Part shown: piece by piece, positions 51,086 to 60,243 of the stretch
How the letters are laid out: each line of letters opens with the position of its first letter
Numbering within the stretch: position 1 is the stretch's first letter
Assembly: GCF_016126015.1 (NCBI RefSeq)
Contig: NZ_JAEFDB010000012.1
Coordinates: 1 to 64,000, forward strand
Source of the DNA: Capnocytophaga periodontitidis
Lineage (GTDB): Bacteria > Bacteroidota > Bacteroidia > Flavobacteriales > Flavobacteriaceae
Reading direction: 5' to 3'
DNA length: 64,000 nt
Program-made: the position numbers and the translations under genes
The notes under the pieces: generated by a model
What the model saw: only the letters and a program-made list of their open reading frames with translations
Told to the model about the DNA's origin: nothing
The model's database searches: none

Positions 51086-52501
51086 CTAATTAACAAACGC
51101 GTGTTTATAGCCTTTTTGTTTATTCCAAGCACCACGAGTGAAATCAGGGATTTCTACTGGAGCACTACCGTTTTCAAGTGACAGTTTGGAAAGAGGTGCT
51201 AAGCAGCACCATTCGGCTAAATCGTACACGTCCATATCTAAAGGCAACCCATTGCGCAAACAGTAGATAAGACGGTAATCCATAATGAAATCCATACCGC
51301 CGTGACCACCTACTTTTTTAGCTTGTTCTTCCAAATCTTTCAATATGCGTGGTTTGTATTTTTCCATCAGTGCTTTTTTAGCATCCTCAGGCATAAAATT
51401 GTGAGCCGATAGATTTTCGTGATTAGGCACTTCGGCTTTTGCCACACTTTCGGGCTGTAACAAATAACCTTCCATAGGATATTTATTAGCAAAACCTTGA
51501 GTACCGGTGAGTTGGTACATACGTGAGTACGGACGCGGGGTTACTACATCGTGCTGAATTTGAATAGTTTTGCCTTGTTCAGTTTTAATCATTGTAATGG
51601 TAAGGTCGCCATTTTGGAAATCAGCAGCGTCTTTACCTGTTACTTTTTGGTATACTTCCTTACCTCTAAAAGGTTTAGTATCTACCGAAACTAAATAGTT
51701 CATCTTGTCGCCGCGGTGGATATTTAATGCCTGACAAACAGGACCTATACCGTGTGTAGGGTATACATCGCCACGGTGTTTATGGTTATAATCAAGACGC
51801 CAATTATTCCAATATTCTGTCCAAAACTCATCGAGATTGTGGATATAAGAACCTTCACCGTGAATCACCTCCCCTAAGAGTCCTTGTTGTACCATATTAA
51901 GGGTTGTAATCTCAAAGTAATCGTACACACAATTTTCGAGCATCATACAGTGGCGGCGTGTTTTTTCACTCGTATCAATAAGCGCCCAAATCTCATCCAT
52001 ATCAAGCGCTGCAGGCACTTCTATAGCCACGTGTTTGCCGTGTTGCATTGCGTAGAGTGCCATTGGGGTGTGGTGCTTCCAGTCGGTTACTATATAAACA
52101 AGATCAACATCAGGGCGTTCACAAAGGGCTTTCCAAGCATCTTCACTGCCCGTGTATTGAGGCACACGTGGGTGACCTGCTTTTTCAATTACTTGCTGGG
52201 CTTTTTCCACCATCTCAGGACGGATATCACAAAGGGCGGTGATTTTAGCCCCCTCAATGTGCATATAGCGTTCCACGGCACTATAACCGCGCATTCCCAG
52301 ACCGATAATCCCCACACGTACTGTATCTAACTTATTGGTCGTGAGGTTCAACACATCAGTTTGACCTTGAGCGCGCTGAGGTGTTTCTAACTTGATAGGT
52401 GCATTAGAAGTTTCAGATTTAGAGTTGGTTTGAGGTTGATTGCAAGCGGTAAAACCTGCTGATAGAAAGATGCCGAGGAGCATCGAATACAATTTTTTCA
52501 T
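51086..52501 (-). CDS. GH109-like (Gfo/Idh/MocA) lipoprotein, alpha-N-acetylgalactosaminidase candidate
   Basis: A 471-residue lipoprotein (lipobox FTAC, Cys20) with a Rossmann NAD-binding domain (VRVGIIGLGMRGYSAVERY, GIIGLGMRG at about 63-71) and the EVPAALDMDEIWALI and YPTHGIGPVCQALNIHRGD segments seen in GH109 enzymes, which use NAD as cofactor to hydrolyse terminal alpha-GalNAc. Export as a lipoprotein fits a glycan-trimming role rather than a cytoplasmic dehydrogenase. It stands alone with a consensus promoter. Substrate assignment rests on overall similarity recalled from memory. Confidence 0.75.
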   Translation of the reverse strand: MKKLYSMLLGIFLSAGFTACNQPQTNSKSETSNAPIKLETPQRAQGQTDVLNLTTNKLDTVRVGIIGLGMRGYSAVERYMHIEGAKITALCDIRPEMVEKAQQVIEKAGHPRVPQYTGSEDAWKALCERPDVDLVYIVTDWKHHTPMALYAMQHGKHVAIEVPAALDMDEIWALIDTSEKTRRHCMMLENCVYDYFEITTLNMVQQGLLGEVIHGEGSYIHNLDEFWTEYWNNWRLDYNHKHRGDVYPTHGIGPVCQALNIHRGDKMNYLVSVDTKPFRGKEVYQKVTGKDAADFQNGDLTITMIKTEQGKTIQIQHDVVTPRPYSRMYQLTGTQGFANKYPMEGYLLQPESVAKAEVPNHENLSAHNFMPEDAKKALMEKYKPRILKDLEEQAKKVGGHGGMDFIMDYRLIYCLRNGLPLDMDVYDLAEWCCLAPLSKLSLENGSAPVEIPDFTRGAWNKQKGYKHAFVN

Positions 52502-52545
52502 AAAAGTTAAAGGTTAAAAGTGATAAGTTAAAATTTTACAATGGG

Positions 52546-52576
52546 CAAAGTTATAAATAATTTGTTAATTAGCAAA
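52546..52576 (-). promoter_or_regulatory. Promoter of the GH109-like gene
   Basis: On the minus strand TTTG (52573-52576), 19 nt, TAACTTTG (52546-52553), a full match 45 nt before the ATG. Confidence 0.75.
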
Positions 52577-52602
52577 TTAGAGAATTAGAAAAGTTTGTTT
52601 TT

Positions 52603-52770
52603 TCATTCGGGCATTCCAGGGTACCAAGTACCGCCATAACGCGTATCTTCCCACACTTGTTTAAAATCAGAGATATTGTAGTAGTTGTGTTTTTTAAACT
52701 CTTTTTCGTAATCAAATCCACCGTTTTCTAAACCTATTCTTACAAAATATTGATATTCCTTATCTACCAT
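52603..52770 (-). CDS. Short conserved-looking protein, 55 residues
   Basis: From the ATG at 52770 the product is 55 residues (MVDKEYQYFVRIGLENG ... QVWEDTRYGGTWYPGMPE). Longer starts up to 52866 would lie upstream of the TACCTTTG box at 52823-52830 and inside the opposing promoter, so they are rejected. The protein is small, acidic and aromatic-rich, without signal peptide. Function unknown. Confidence 0.5.
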   Translation of the reverse strand: MVDKEYQYFVRIGLENGGFDYEKEFKKHNYYNISDFKQVWEDTRYGGTWYPGMPE

Positions 52771-52822
52771 TTGTCCTATAATTTCAGCATAATAAGCTAA
52801 CTTAAAGAAGTTTAGAATGTGG

Positions 52823-52830
52823 CAAAGGTA
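52823..52830 (-). promoter_or_regulatory. -7 box for the 55-residue gene
   Basis: TACCTTTG on the minus strand, about 50 nt before the ATG at 52770. No clear -33 partner. It sets the lower limit for where the gene can start. Confidence 0.4.
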
Positions 52831-52873
52831 ACAAATTTTCGTCATTCGTAATTCGTAATTCGTCATTATTTTC

Positions 52874-52881
52874 TACTTTTG
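52874..52881 (+). promoter_or_regulatory. -7 box directly in front of the bioF-like ATG
   Basis: TACTTTTG ends only 4 nt before the ATG at 52886. A transcript from here would start at or within a few bases of the ATG, so it would have almost no leader. No ideal -33 TTTG is seen (a TTCG lies 18 nt upstream). Confidence 0.5.
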
Positions 52882-52885
52882 CAAT

Positions 52886-53995
52886 ATGAAACACATCCGA
52901 GAAAAATTAACTGAACGCCAAAAGAACAATGCCTTGCGCAAACTTAGTGAACGATCGTTTGCTATTGATTTCTACTCTAATGATTATATAGGTTTTAGCA
53001 CAAATCCCACTATCACTGAACGTGTTAGCCAACTAATAAGCGCCACAACACCTCACGGTGCAACAGGCTCTCGATTGCTATCGGGGAACTCTCATTTATT
53101 CACAGAAACTGAACGTTATATCGCTGATTTTCATAACGCTGAAGGGGCTCTTTTGTACAATTCGGGCTATGATGCCAATGTAGGTTTTTTCTCTTGCATC
53201 GTAGGTCGTGGCGATGTAATTTTATATGATAGTTATAGTCACGCTTCTATACGCGATGGTATTTCACTCAGTTTAGCACATTCGTACAAGTTCAAACACA
53301 ACGATTTAGACGATTTGGAGAAACTGCTTAAAAAGTTTGCTACGGGTGACAAAACAGTGCTCATCGCTACTGAAAGCGTTTTTTCAATGGATGGCGACAG
53401 CCCAGATTTAGTGCGTTTGGTAGCTTTAGCGCAACAATATGGTGCTTATATAGCAGTGGACGAGGCGCACGCTATAGGTGTTTTTGGCAAACACGGCTGT
53501 GGATTGGTACAAGCCTTAGGATTAGAAACAGCAATCTTCGCGCGCATTGTCACCTTTGGCAAAGGCTTGGGAGCTCACGGAGCAGCGGTAGTTGCTAATG
53601 ATGAGGTGATACAATATTTAGTAAACTTCTCGCGCTCATTTATTTATACAACAGCTATGAGTCCACATAGTGTAGCGACTATTCGCGCAGGTTACGAACA
53701 GTTGCAACAAACGGAGGCAATGAACGGACTTCACCACAATATAGAATATTTCAAATCGTTGATAACTCAATACGGTATTGAAGGATTTATACCTTCCAAT
53801 TCAGCTATCCAAGCAATGGTAGTAAGCGGCAACGATCGCGTGAAAGCCCTTGCTGAGCGTTTGCAAGCTCAAGGCATAGGGGTATTGCCTATTTTAGCCC
53901 CTACGGTACCCGCAGGACAAGAGCGTTTAAGGGTGTGTTTACACAGTTTTAATACCGAAAAAGAGATCAAACAATTAGTCAATTTGACAATTTGA
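52886..53995 (+). CDS. bioF: 8-amino-7-oxononanoate synthase-like PLP enzyme
   Basis: A 369-residue fold-type I PLP enzyme of the alpha-oxoamine synthase family: DFYSNDYIGFSTNP near the front, HGATGSRLLSGN, DSYSHASIRDGI, VDEAHAIGVFG (cofactor Asp), and the PLP lysine in TFGKGLGAHGAAV (about 230). Length and motifs fit BioF, which joins pimeloyl-ACP and alanine in biotin synthesis; the related KBL and sphinganine-type enzymes are slightly longer and are the main alternatives. No other bio gene is adjacent. Confidence 0.8.
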   Translation: MKHIREKLTERQKNNALRKLSERSFAIDFYSNDYIGFSTNPTITERVSQLISATTPHGATGSRLLSGNSHLFTETERYIADFHNAEGALLYNSGYDANVGFFSCIVGRGDVILYDSYSHASIRDGISLSLAHSYKFKHNDLDDLEKLLKKFATGDKTVLIATESVFSMDGDSPDLVRLVALAQQYGAYIAVDEAHAIGVFGKHGCGLVQALGLETAIFARIVTFGKGLGAHGAAVVANDEVIQYLVNFSRSFIYTTAMSPHSVATIRAGYEQLQQTEAMNGLHHNIEYFKSLITQYGIEGFIPSNSAIQAMVVSGNDRVKALAERLQAQGIGVLPILAPTVPAGQERLRVCLHSFNTEKEIKQLVNLTI

Positions 53996-54125
53996 CAATT
54001 TGACAATTCAGCAATTAGCTTCTAATTTTTAACTTCTAAAATTTGTTAATACCTTACTTTCAGCAAATAACTTTCTTCTTCTTTTTTAAACCGAATATAA
54101 ATTAATGTTTTTTGTATATTTTTTG

Positions 54126-54156
54126 TTGTATACATAATTAAAAAGCCTTACTTTTG
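54126..54156 (+). promoter_or_regulatory. Promoter of the sdhCAB operon
   Basis: TTG (54126-54128), 20 nt, TACTTTTG (54149-54156), 45 nt before the ATG of the cytochrome subunit. The rest of the 206-nt gap after bioF contains AATTTGAC-type simple repeats. Confidence 0.65.
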
Positions 54157-54201
54157 TAGCGAAATTATTTAACGTAAATATATAAAAAAACTATAAAACG
54201 A

Positions 54202-54876
54202 ATGGCAGGATTATTTAAAACATCTGTTGCAAGAAAGGTGGCGATGGCTCTCTCGGCACTCTTTCTCATTCTCTTTCTAATCATTCACTTGGCAGTAAAC
54301 CTTACTTCAGTGATTAGTGAGAGTACTTTCAACGAGCTATCCCATTTTATGGGTACTAACCCGCTGATTCAGTTTGCTATGCAACCTGTATTGCTCGCTG
54401 GGGTGTTGTTTCACTTCATTATGGGATTTGTCTTGGAAATCCAAAACAAAAAAGCTCGTGGTAGTGAGGCATATTACAGCTATAATGGGGGAGCTAACTC
54501 CACTTGGATGTCTCGTAATATGATTATCACTGGGGTGATGATTCTCCTCTTCTTAGGGTTACACCTCTACGATTTCTGGGTAAGCGAAATGAACTACAAG
54601 TACATTGAGCAATTAGCTCCAGACCCTACCCGCTACTACGATGAATTGGTAGAGAAATTCCACGACCCTCTACGTGTGGGATTCTATGTATTGTGCTTTG
54701 TTTTCCTTTGCTTGCACTTGTTGCACGGATTCCAATCTGCTTTCCAATCTATGGGCTGGAAAGACGATGCTCGCAAAAAGCTCATCAGCAGTGTAGGTAA
54801 TTGGTATTCTTACATTATCTGCGGAGGCTTTATTTTTATAGCTCTCTTCCATTACATTAAATTTTTAACAGCTTAA
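54202..54876 (+). CDS. sdhC: Succinate dehydrogenase/fumarate reductase cytochrome b subunit
   Basis: A 224-residue membrane protein with five transmembrane helices and haem-ligand histidines in helices ([54 protein letters not shown]). This is the Bacillus/Wolinella-type single-subunit anchor with two haems b. It ties the flavoprotein and iron-sulphur subunits to the inner membrane and passes electrons to or from menaquinone. First gene of the operon. Confidence 0.92.
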   Translation: MAGLFKTSVARKVAMALSALFLILFLIIHLAVNLTSVISESTFNELSHFMGTNPLIQFAMQPVLLAGVLFHFIMGFVLEIQNKKARGSEAYYSYNGGANSTWMSRNMIITGVMILLFLGLHLYDFWVSEMNYKYIEQLAPDPTRYYDELVEKFHDPLRVGFYVLCFVFLCLHLLHGFQSAFQSMGWKDDARKKLISSVGNWYSYIICGGFIFIALFHYIKFLTA

Positions 54877-54880
54877 TCTT

Positions 54881-56908
54881 ATGAGTACATTAGATTCTAA
54901 AATTCCTGAAGGTCCTATAGCGGACAAATGGACGAAATATAAAGACCATATCAACCTCGTAAACCCTGCTAACAAACGTAATATCGACGTGATTGTGGTA
55001 GGTACTGGTTTGGCTGGTGGTTCGGCTGCAGCTACCCTTGCTGAATTAGGCTACAACGTAAAAGCATTCGCTTACCAAGATTCTCCTCGCCGTGCGCACT
55101 CTATCGCTGCTCAAGGGGGTATCAATGCCGCTAAAAACTATATGGGCGATGGCGACTCTAACTATCGCTTGTTCTACGATACTGTAAAAGGGGGCGACTA
55201 CCGCGCTCGTGAGGCTAACGTATATCGCCTTGCTGAAGTATCTGGCAATATCATCGACCAATGTGTGGCGCAAGGCGTACCTTTCGCTCGTGATTATGGT
55301 GGGCTACTTGATAACCGTTCTTTCGGTGGGGTATTGGTTTCTCGTACTTTCTATGCCAAAGGTCAAACAGGACAACAGCTTTTGCTCGGTTGCTATGCCG
55401 CAATGAACCGCCAAATCGCTCGTGGTAAAATAGATATGTACAACCGCCACGAAATGCTCGATGTGGTAATAGTAGACGGCAAAGCTCGTGGTATCATCGC
55501 TCGTAACCTTGTTACTGGTGAAATTGAACGCCACTCTGCTCACGCTGTAGTTATCGCCTCTGGTGGTTATGGTAATGTATACTTCCTTTCAACCAATGCG
55601 ATGGGCTCTAACGCTACCGCAGCTTGGAAAATCCACAAAAAAGGTGCTTACTTTGCTAACCCTTGTTTCACTCAAATCCACCCTACTTGTATCCCTCGTT
55701 CAGGCGACTATCAGTCTAAATTAACTTTGATGTCTGAATCTTTGCGTAACGACGGACGTATTTGGGTGCCTAAGAAAATGGAAGATGCAGTAGCGATACG
55801 CGAAAAACGCAAAAAACCTACTGAAATCCCTGAAGAAGACCGCGATTACTACTTGGAGCGCCGTTACCCTGCTTTTGGTAACCTCGTGCCTCGTGACGTA
55901 GCTTCACGTGCTGCTAAAGAACGTTGCGATGCAGGTTATGGTGTAAACGAAACAGGTGAAGCTGTTTATTTGGATTTCTCTTCAGCTATCGAACGTTACG
56001 GTAAAGAACAATGTAAAATCCATGGTGTAGAACCTACTAAAGAAGAAGTTACAAAACGCGGTGAAAAAATCGTAGAAGCTAAATATGGCAACCTTTTCCA
56101 AATGTACGAAAAGATTGTAGCCGAAAACCCTTATAAAACACCAATGATGATTTATCCTGCTACTCACTACACTATGGGTGGTATTTGGGTAGATTACAAC
56201 TTGATGACCACTATCCCTGGTTGTTATGCTATCGGTGAGGCAAACTTCTCCGACCACGGAGCTAACCGCTTAGGAGCTTCTGCCTTGATGCAAGGTTTAG
56301 CTGATGGTTACTTTGTATTACCTTACACTATTGGCGATTACTTAGCCGCTGATATCCGTACTGGTAAAATCCCTACTGATACTCCTGAGTTTGACGAAGC
56401 AGAACGCATCGTAAAAGAGCGTTTGGCTTACTTCATCAACAATAAAGGTACCCACTCTGTAGATTACTTCCACAAAAAACTTGGTAAAGTGATGTGGGAT
56501 AAAGTAGGTATGGCGCGTAATGCTGAAGGCTTGAAAGAAGCTATCAAAGAAATACGCGAAATACGCGAAGATTTCTGGAAAAACGTAAAAGTACCTGGTG
56601 AACTCACTGGTATGAACGTAGAGCTTGAAAAAGCGGGTCGTGTAGCCGACTTCCTTGAACTTGGTGAGTTATTTGCTAAAGACGCTTTAGAGCGTAATGA
56701 GTCTTGTGGTGGTCACTTCCGCGAAGAGTATCAAACTCCTGATGGTGAGGCTCTCCGCGACGACAAAAACTATGCTTATGTAGCCGCTTGGCAATACACT
56801 GGTAATCCTAAAGAAGTAGTGAATACCTACAACCCTAGTGAAGAGGTAATGCATAAAGAACCTCTCGTATTTAAAGATATTGAATTGAAACAACGTAGTT
56901 ATAAATAG
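54881..56908 (+). CDS. sdhA: Succinate dehydrogenase/fumarate reductase flavoprotein
   Basis: A 675-residue flavoprotein: FAD-binding [17 protein letters not shown] (about 42-58), the covalent FAD-His segment [15 protein letters not shown], substrate-site residues [11 protein letters not shown] and [17 protein letters not shown], and the C-terminal [19 protein letters not shown]. It interconverts succinate and fumarate; in capnophilic, succinate-producing relatives the reverse (fumarate reductase) direction is important. It starts 4 nt after the cytochrome gene. Confidence 0.95.
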   Translation: MSTLDSKIPEGPIADKWTKYKDHINLVNPANKRNIDVIVVGTGLAGGSAAATLAELGYNVKAFAYQDSPRRAHSIAAQGGINAAKNYMGDGDSNYRLFYDTVKGGDYRAREANVYRLAEVSGNIIDQCVAQGVPFARDYGGLLDNRSFGGVLVSRTFYAKGQTGQQLLLGCYAAMNRQIARGKIDMYNRHEMLDVVIVDGKARGIIARNLVTGEIERHSAHAVVIASGGYGNVYFLSTNAMGSNATAAWKIHKKGAYFANPCFTQIHPTCIPRSGDYQSKLTLMSESLRNDGRIWVPKKMEDAVAIREKRKKPTEIPEEDRDYYLERRYPAFGNLVPRDVASRAAKERCDAGYGVNETGEAVYLDFSSAIERYGKEQCKIHGVEPTKEEVTKRGEKIVEAKYGNLFQMYEKIVAENPYKTPMMIYPATHYTMGGIWVDYNLMTTIPGCYAIGEANFSDHGANRLGASALMQGLADGYFVLPYTIGDYLAADIRTGKIPTDTPEFDEAERIVKERLAYFINNKGTHSVDYFHKKLGKVMWDKVGMARNAEGLKEAIKEIREIREDFWKNVKVPGELTGMNVELEKAGRVADFLELGELFAKDALERNESCGGHFREEYQTPDGEALRDDKNYAYVAAWQYTGNPKEVVNTYNPSEEVMHKEPLVFKDIELKQRSYK

Positions 56909-56914
56909 AAAAAT

Positions 56915-57667
56915 ATGGCAACGATGAACCTAACACTCAAAGTGTGGCGACAAAAAAACTCGCAAGAGAAAGGTCGTATGGTAGATTATAAAGTAACCAA
57001 CATTTCAGACCATATGTCTTTTTTGGAAATGTTGGATGTACTCAACGAACAACTCATTGAAAAAGGAGAAGAACCTGTAGCATTCGACCACGATTGCCGT
57101 GAAGGTATCTGTGGTATGTGCTCGCTCTTTATCAATGGGGAAGCTCACGGACCCGACCGTGGGGTAACTACTTGTCAGTTGCACATGCGTATGTTCAAAG
57201 ATGGTGATACCATCACTATTGAACCTTGGCGCGCTACTGCTTTCCCTGTTATCAAAGACTTGATGGTAGATAGAACTGCTTTTGAACGCATTCAACAAGC
57301 AGGGGGATATATCTCTGTGAACACTTCTGGTAATACGCAAGATGCCAACGCTATTCCTATCCCTAAACGCGATGCCGACCGCTCTATGGACGCTGCGGCT
57401 TGTATAGGTTGTGGAGCTTGTGTGGCTACTTGTAAAAACTCTTCGGCTATGCTGTTTGTGGCTGCCAAAGTATCGCAATTTGCCCTCCTTCCTCAAGGTC
57501 GTGTAGAGGCTACCGAGCGCGTACTCAATATGGTAAACCAAATGGAACACGAAGGTTTTGGTAACTGTACCAACACTGGTGCCTGCGAAGTAGAATGTCC
57601 TAAAGGTATTTCACTTGAAAATATCGCACGCCTCAACCGTGAGTATTTAAAAGCAAGCATTAGATAA
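56915..57667 (+). CDS. sdhB: Succinate dehydrogenase/fumarate reductase iron-sulphur subunit
   Basis: A 250-residue protein with the three cluster motifs: the [2Fe-2S] site ([12 protein letters not shown] plus a later Cys in GVTTCQ), and two ferredoxin-type clusters in [13 protein letters not shown] and [15 protein letters not shown]. It links FAD to the membrane haems. It is the last gene of the operon and is followed by a terminator. Confidence 0.95.
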   Translation: MATMNLTLKVWRQKNSQEKGRMVDYKVTNISDHMSFLEMLDVLNEQLIEKGEEPVAFDHDCREGICGMCSLFINGEAHGPDRGVTTCQLHMRMFKDGDTITIEPWRATAFPVIKDLMVDRTAFERIQQAGGYISVNTSGNTQDANAIPIPKRDADRSMDAAACIGCGACVATCKNSSAMLFVAAKVSQFALLPQGRVEATERVLNMVNQMEHEGFGNCTNTGACEVECPKGISLENIARLNREYLKASIR

Positions 57668-57692
57668 TTTGTCGATTTGACAATTAGCAAAT

Positions 57693-57730
57693 AAAAAAAC
57701 TGCCTCAGAATAATTTGGGGCAGTTTTTTT
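57693..57730 (+). terminator. Rho-independent terminator after sdhB
   Basis: AAAAAAACTGCC and GGCAGTTTTTTT form a 12-bp stem around a 14-nt loop and end in a T run. Confidence 0.85.
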
Positions 57731-57734
57731 ATTG

Positions 57735-57742
57735 TATATTTG
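57735..57742 (+). promoter_or_regulatory. -7 box of the 116-residue gene
   Basis: TATATTTG ends 18 nt before the ATG at 57761 and starts only 4 nt after the terminator T run; a TTTG at 57714-57717 lies inside the terminator loop, 17 nt upstream. Confidence 0.55.
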
Positions 57743-57760
57743 TATTCTAAAATAGAAGTT

Positions 57761-58111
57761 ATGCAACAAGAAGCTATTGTAAAACAAATTAGTAATGTAA
57801 TTTTTGAAAAGGAACTTGAAAGATACATACAATTATTGGAAGAAGGTAGGGAGCAAGCTCCATATAAAGAACCTAACTGGAAGAAAGGGCAAGCCTTATA
57901 TAACAAACTTGATGAGGAAGGAAGAGAGGCTTTCAAATCTTTTTTAAGTATGGTGATGAGTGAGACTGTCAGTGATATTTTGGGATATTTGGATGGAATC
58001 GCAACTTTTGAAGGACAAACAGAGCCTTTTGAGTTGTTCTATAAAGGGAAAAAGGTAAGTGGAGACCTTCAGGAGTATTTTTTGATGTACTTGGAAGAAA
58101 AGGGAATATAA
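57761..58111 (+). CDS. Acidic helical protein of unknown function, 116 residues
   Basis: The ATG at 57761 lies behind the -7 box; a TTG start at 57740 would overlap it and is rejected. The protein is acidic and helical (ELERYIQLLEEGREQAPYKE, FKSFLSMVMSETVSDILGYL), with no signal or membrane segment. It is boxed between two nearly identical terminators and so forms a one-gene transcription unit. The family is not recognised. Confidence 0.75.
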   Translation: MQQEAIVKQISNVIFEKELERYIQLLEEGREQAPYKEPNWKKGQALYNKLDEEGREAFKSFLSMVMSETVSDILGYLDGIATFEGQTEPFELFYKGKKVSGDLQEYFLMYLEEKGI

Positions 58112-58114
58112 AAT

Positions 58115-58151
58115 AAAAAACTGCCTCAAATTGTTTGGAGCAGTTTTTTTT
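58115..58151. terminator. Bidirectional terminator between converging genes
   Basis: AAAAAACTGCCTCAAA and TTTGGAGCAGTTTTTT pair with one mismatch. T runs on both strands let it serve the gene on the left and the minus-strand gene at 58162. It is nearly identical to the terminator at 57693. Confidence 0.8.
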
Positions 58152-58161
58152 TATAAGTTTC

Positions 58162-58944
58162 TTACCAGAAAAACCTCGAAATGAACAGTAACAAGGAGAG
58201 TAACAATATCACCAACCAAAATTGGTTTTCTCTCCAAAATACTTTAAAACCTTTTTCTTTAAATTCTCCATCAAAAATAATGTCTTTATAAGAATAATCA
58301 TTGAATTTTTCGGCTTCAAATAGGGCAGCTATCACAGGTTTGGCAGAGGGGTAAGGATTATCACCCGTAAAAGAGTTGATTGCTTCCCATACAATGGTTT
58401 CAGTAGTTTCACTTTCGTCATCTATAAAAGGCGATTGTAAAAAGTAAAACAAACTGTCGCGTTGTTCCAAAGGCGTAAGATAGATAGCCATACAACAAAT
58501 CATTACTTTTTGTGCTTCGGAAATAAAATTATTTGCTTTGATATACTTCCAGCATTCACGCAACACTTCAGGTTCATCAGAAGGCGTATCTATATCGTAA
58601 TCGCAAAACCAATCAATATGAGCTAAAGTAGTTGCATCGGTATTGCGGAAATACACTTCTAAAAAAGATTCTATACTTTTAAATGATGGCATAAAAGCAG
58701 TAGCCTCCAAGTCGGTTATTACTACCTTTCCTTTTAAGAATCCCGTAGTGTAGACCAATGCTACATTGCCTTCAGTATCTGTGAGGAGTGGCAATAGCTC
58801 AAACCCCATCTTAACTTGTGAAATTCTTTCTTGAGCCAGACGAAATTGTTCCTTGTTGAGCAATGTAATCCCATCTCTAGGAGTAAACGTTCTTAGAAAG
58901 CTATCATCAATATCGTTTTCCCTGCAAATTTCCTTCCAATTCAT
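58162..58944 (-). CDS. Tail-anchored protein of unknown function
   Basis: A 260-residue soluble acidic protein ending in a single hydrophobic helix (FWLVILLLSLLLFISRFFW), so it is probably tail-anchored in the inner membrane with the body in the cytoplasm. The body resembles no family I can name with confidence; the mix of long acidic helices and short strands is reminiscent of SMI1/KNR4-related proteins, one of which occurs at the right edge of this window. Confidence 0.65.
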   Translation of the reverse strand: MNWKEICRENDIDDSFLRTFTPRDGITLLNKEQFRLAQERISQVKMGFELLPLLTDTEGNVALVYTTGFLKGKVVITDLEATAFMPSFKSIESFLEVYFRNTDATTLAHIDWFCDYDIDTPSDEPEVLRECWKYIKANNFISEAQKVMICCMAIYLTPLEQRDSLFYFLQSPFIDDESETTETIVWEAINSFTGDNPYPSAKPVIAALFEAEKFNDYSYKDIIFDGEFKEKGFKVFWRENQFWLVILLLSLLLFISRFFW

Positions 58945-58977
58945 AATGATAATGTATTTATTTCAACATCTTACCTA

Positions 58978-59583
58978 TTACCTCTTACCTCTCAGCACTG
59001 GGTTCAACTCATCATCATTGTACATCTTCATTTGTTTATAGACCTTCATATACTTTCTACCAGCAGCTATATCGTCTAAAAGCTGGTTGAGAGCTGTCGA
59101 AAGATCTTTTTTCTGTTCGAGGAGAACATTCAGTTTTTCTTGGCATTTAGCGCGATGCTCAGGAGTGGCATCGGGGCGGTTTACCTCTTCTTGCATATGG
59201 TAGATTTTCAGTGCTAAAATCGAAAGTCTATCCACTGCCCAAGCAGGACTCTCGGTATTGATAGTAGCCTCAGGAAGTGGTTTCACCTCCTTATATAAAT
59301 CTAAAAAATAGCTATCTATATACTCTACCATATCGGTGCGATCTTGGTTAGAGGCATCGATTTTACGCTTGAGGTCGAGGGCTGCCACTGGATCGATATG
59401 TGGGTCGCGAATAATATCCTCGTAATGCCATTGCACGGTGTCAATCCAGTTCTTGCGATAAAGCAAGTAATTGAGCAAGTCGGTTGATGGATAAGGGTTT
59501 GTAAAAGACTGATATACATCATCTGCAATGTGATATTGTGCAATACTTTCTTCAAATATTTTAAAAGCTTTTTCTGAAAACAT
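58978..59583 (-). CDS. DUF4254 family protein
   Basis: From the ATG at 59583 it has 201 residues, the usual length; the 42-residue extension up to 59709 would overlap the promoter at 59601-59631 and is rejected. Mostly helical (YHIADDVYQSFTNPYP, NWIDTVQWHYEDIIRDPH, DLKRKIDASNQDRTDMVEYID in two parts). DUF4254 proteins of Bacteroidota have no settled function. Its promoter is divergent from the glutathione peroxidase gene. Confidence 0.75.
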   Translation of the reverse strand: MFSEKAFKIFEESIAQYHIADDVYQSFTNPYPSTDLLNYLLYRKNWIDTVQWHYEDIIRDPHIDPVAALDLKRKIDASNQDRTDMVEYIDSYFLDLYKEVKPLPEATINTESPAWAVDRLSILALKIYHMQEEVNRPDATPEHRAKCQEKLNVLLEQKKDLSTALNQLLDDIAAGRKYMKVYKQMKMYNDDELNPVLRGKR

Positions 59584-59600
59584 AGTTATTAATTTTTGGG

Positions 59601-59631
59601 CAAATATAAAGTTTTTCTTTAATAAATCAAA
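59601..59631 (-). promoter_or_regulatory. Promoter of the DUF4254 gene
   Basis: On the minus strand TTTG (59628-59631), 19 nt, TATATTTG (59601-59608): a full consensus 18 nt before the ATG at 59583. Confidence 0.75.
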
Positions 59632-59640
59632 CCTTTTGCG

Positions 59641-59648
59641 TAACTTTG
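59641..59648 (+). promoter_or_regulatory. -7 box of the glutathione peroxidase gene
   Basis: TAACTTTG ends 20 nt before the ATG at 59669. The -33 region (TTTC) is only a partial match. It overlaps the divergent promoter region of the DUF4254 gene. Confidence 0.5.
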
Positions 59649-59668
59649 CCACAAATTTTAATTTTTCT

Positions 59669-60223
59669 ATGAAATACTTCACTTTTATTATCACTTTATT
59701 CACCCTCACTATGGAAAATCTACAAGCACAAAAGAACGCTGATAATCAAACTATTTATCAGTTTACTGTAGAAGATATCAACGGCAAACCCTTTTCCCTT
59801 GCCGACCTCAAAGGCAAGAAAGTAATGATTGTAAACACTGCCTCAAAATGCGGTCTCACCCCTCAATACAAAGAACTCGAAGCGCTTTATCAGCAGTATA
59901 AGGACAGAGATTTTATCATTATAGGATTCCCCGCTAATAATTTCTTAGGACAAGAACCAGGTAGTAATGAACAAATCGCTTCATTTTGCAGTATCAACTA
60001 TGGAGTAACATTCCCGATGATGAGCAAAATATCGGTAAAAGGAAAGAATATGCACCCTCTATATCAGTTTCTTACCCAGAAAGCAAAAAACGGTGTAGAA
60101 GATTCTAAAGTAAAATGGAATTTTCAAAAATACCTCATCGGGCGAGACGGCAGATTAGAAAAGGTAATCGACCCTAAAACCTTACCATCTAGCGATGAAG
60201 TAACACAATGGATTGAAAAATAA
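59669..60223 (+). CDS. Glutathione peroxidase-family thiol peroxidase, exported
   Basis: From the ATG at 59669 it has 184 residues and a signal peptide (MKYFTFIITLFTLTMENLQAQ); a start at 59636 would lie upstream of the -7 box. The catalytic set is complete in the Cys form: NTASKCGLTPQY (peroxidatic Cys), GFPANNFLGQEPGSNEQI (Gln) and KWNFQKYLI (Trp, Asn). Such Cys-type enzymes usually use thioredoxin-like reductants, here probably in the periplasm. It removes hydroperoxides. Confidence 0.9.
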   Translation: MKYFTFIITLFTLTMENLQAQKNADNQTIYQFTVEDINGKPFSLADLKGKKVMIVNTASKCGLTPQYKELEALYQQYKDRDFIIIGFPANNFLGQEPGSNEQIASFCSINYGVTFPMMSKISVKGKNMHPLYQFLTQKAKNGVEDSKVKWNFQKYLIGRDGRLEKVIDPKTLPSSDEVTQWIEK

Positions 60224-60243
60224 TCATATAGAATCGAGAATTA

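Noticed and set aside
52771-52866. N-terminal extension of the 55-residue protein
   Set aside because: It would overlap both divergent promoter boxes and encodes repeat-derived residues (MTNYELRMTK).
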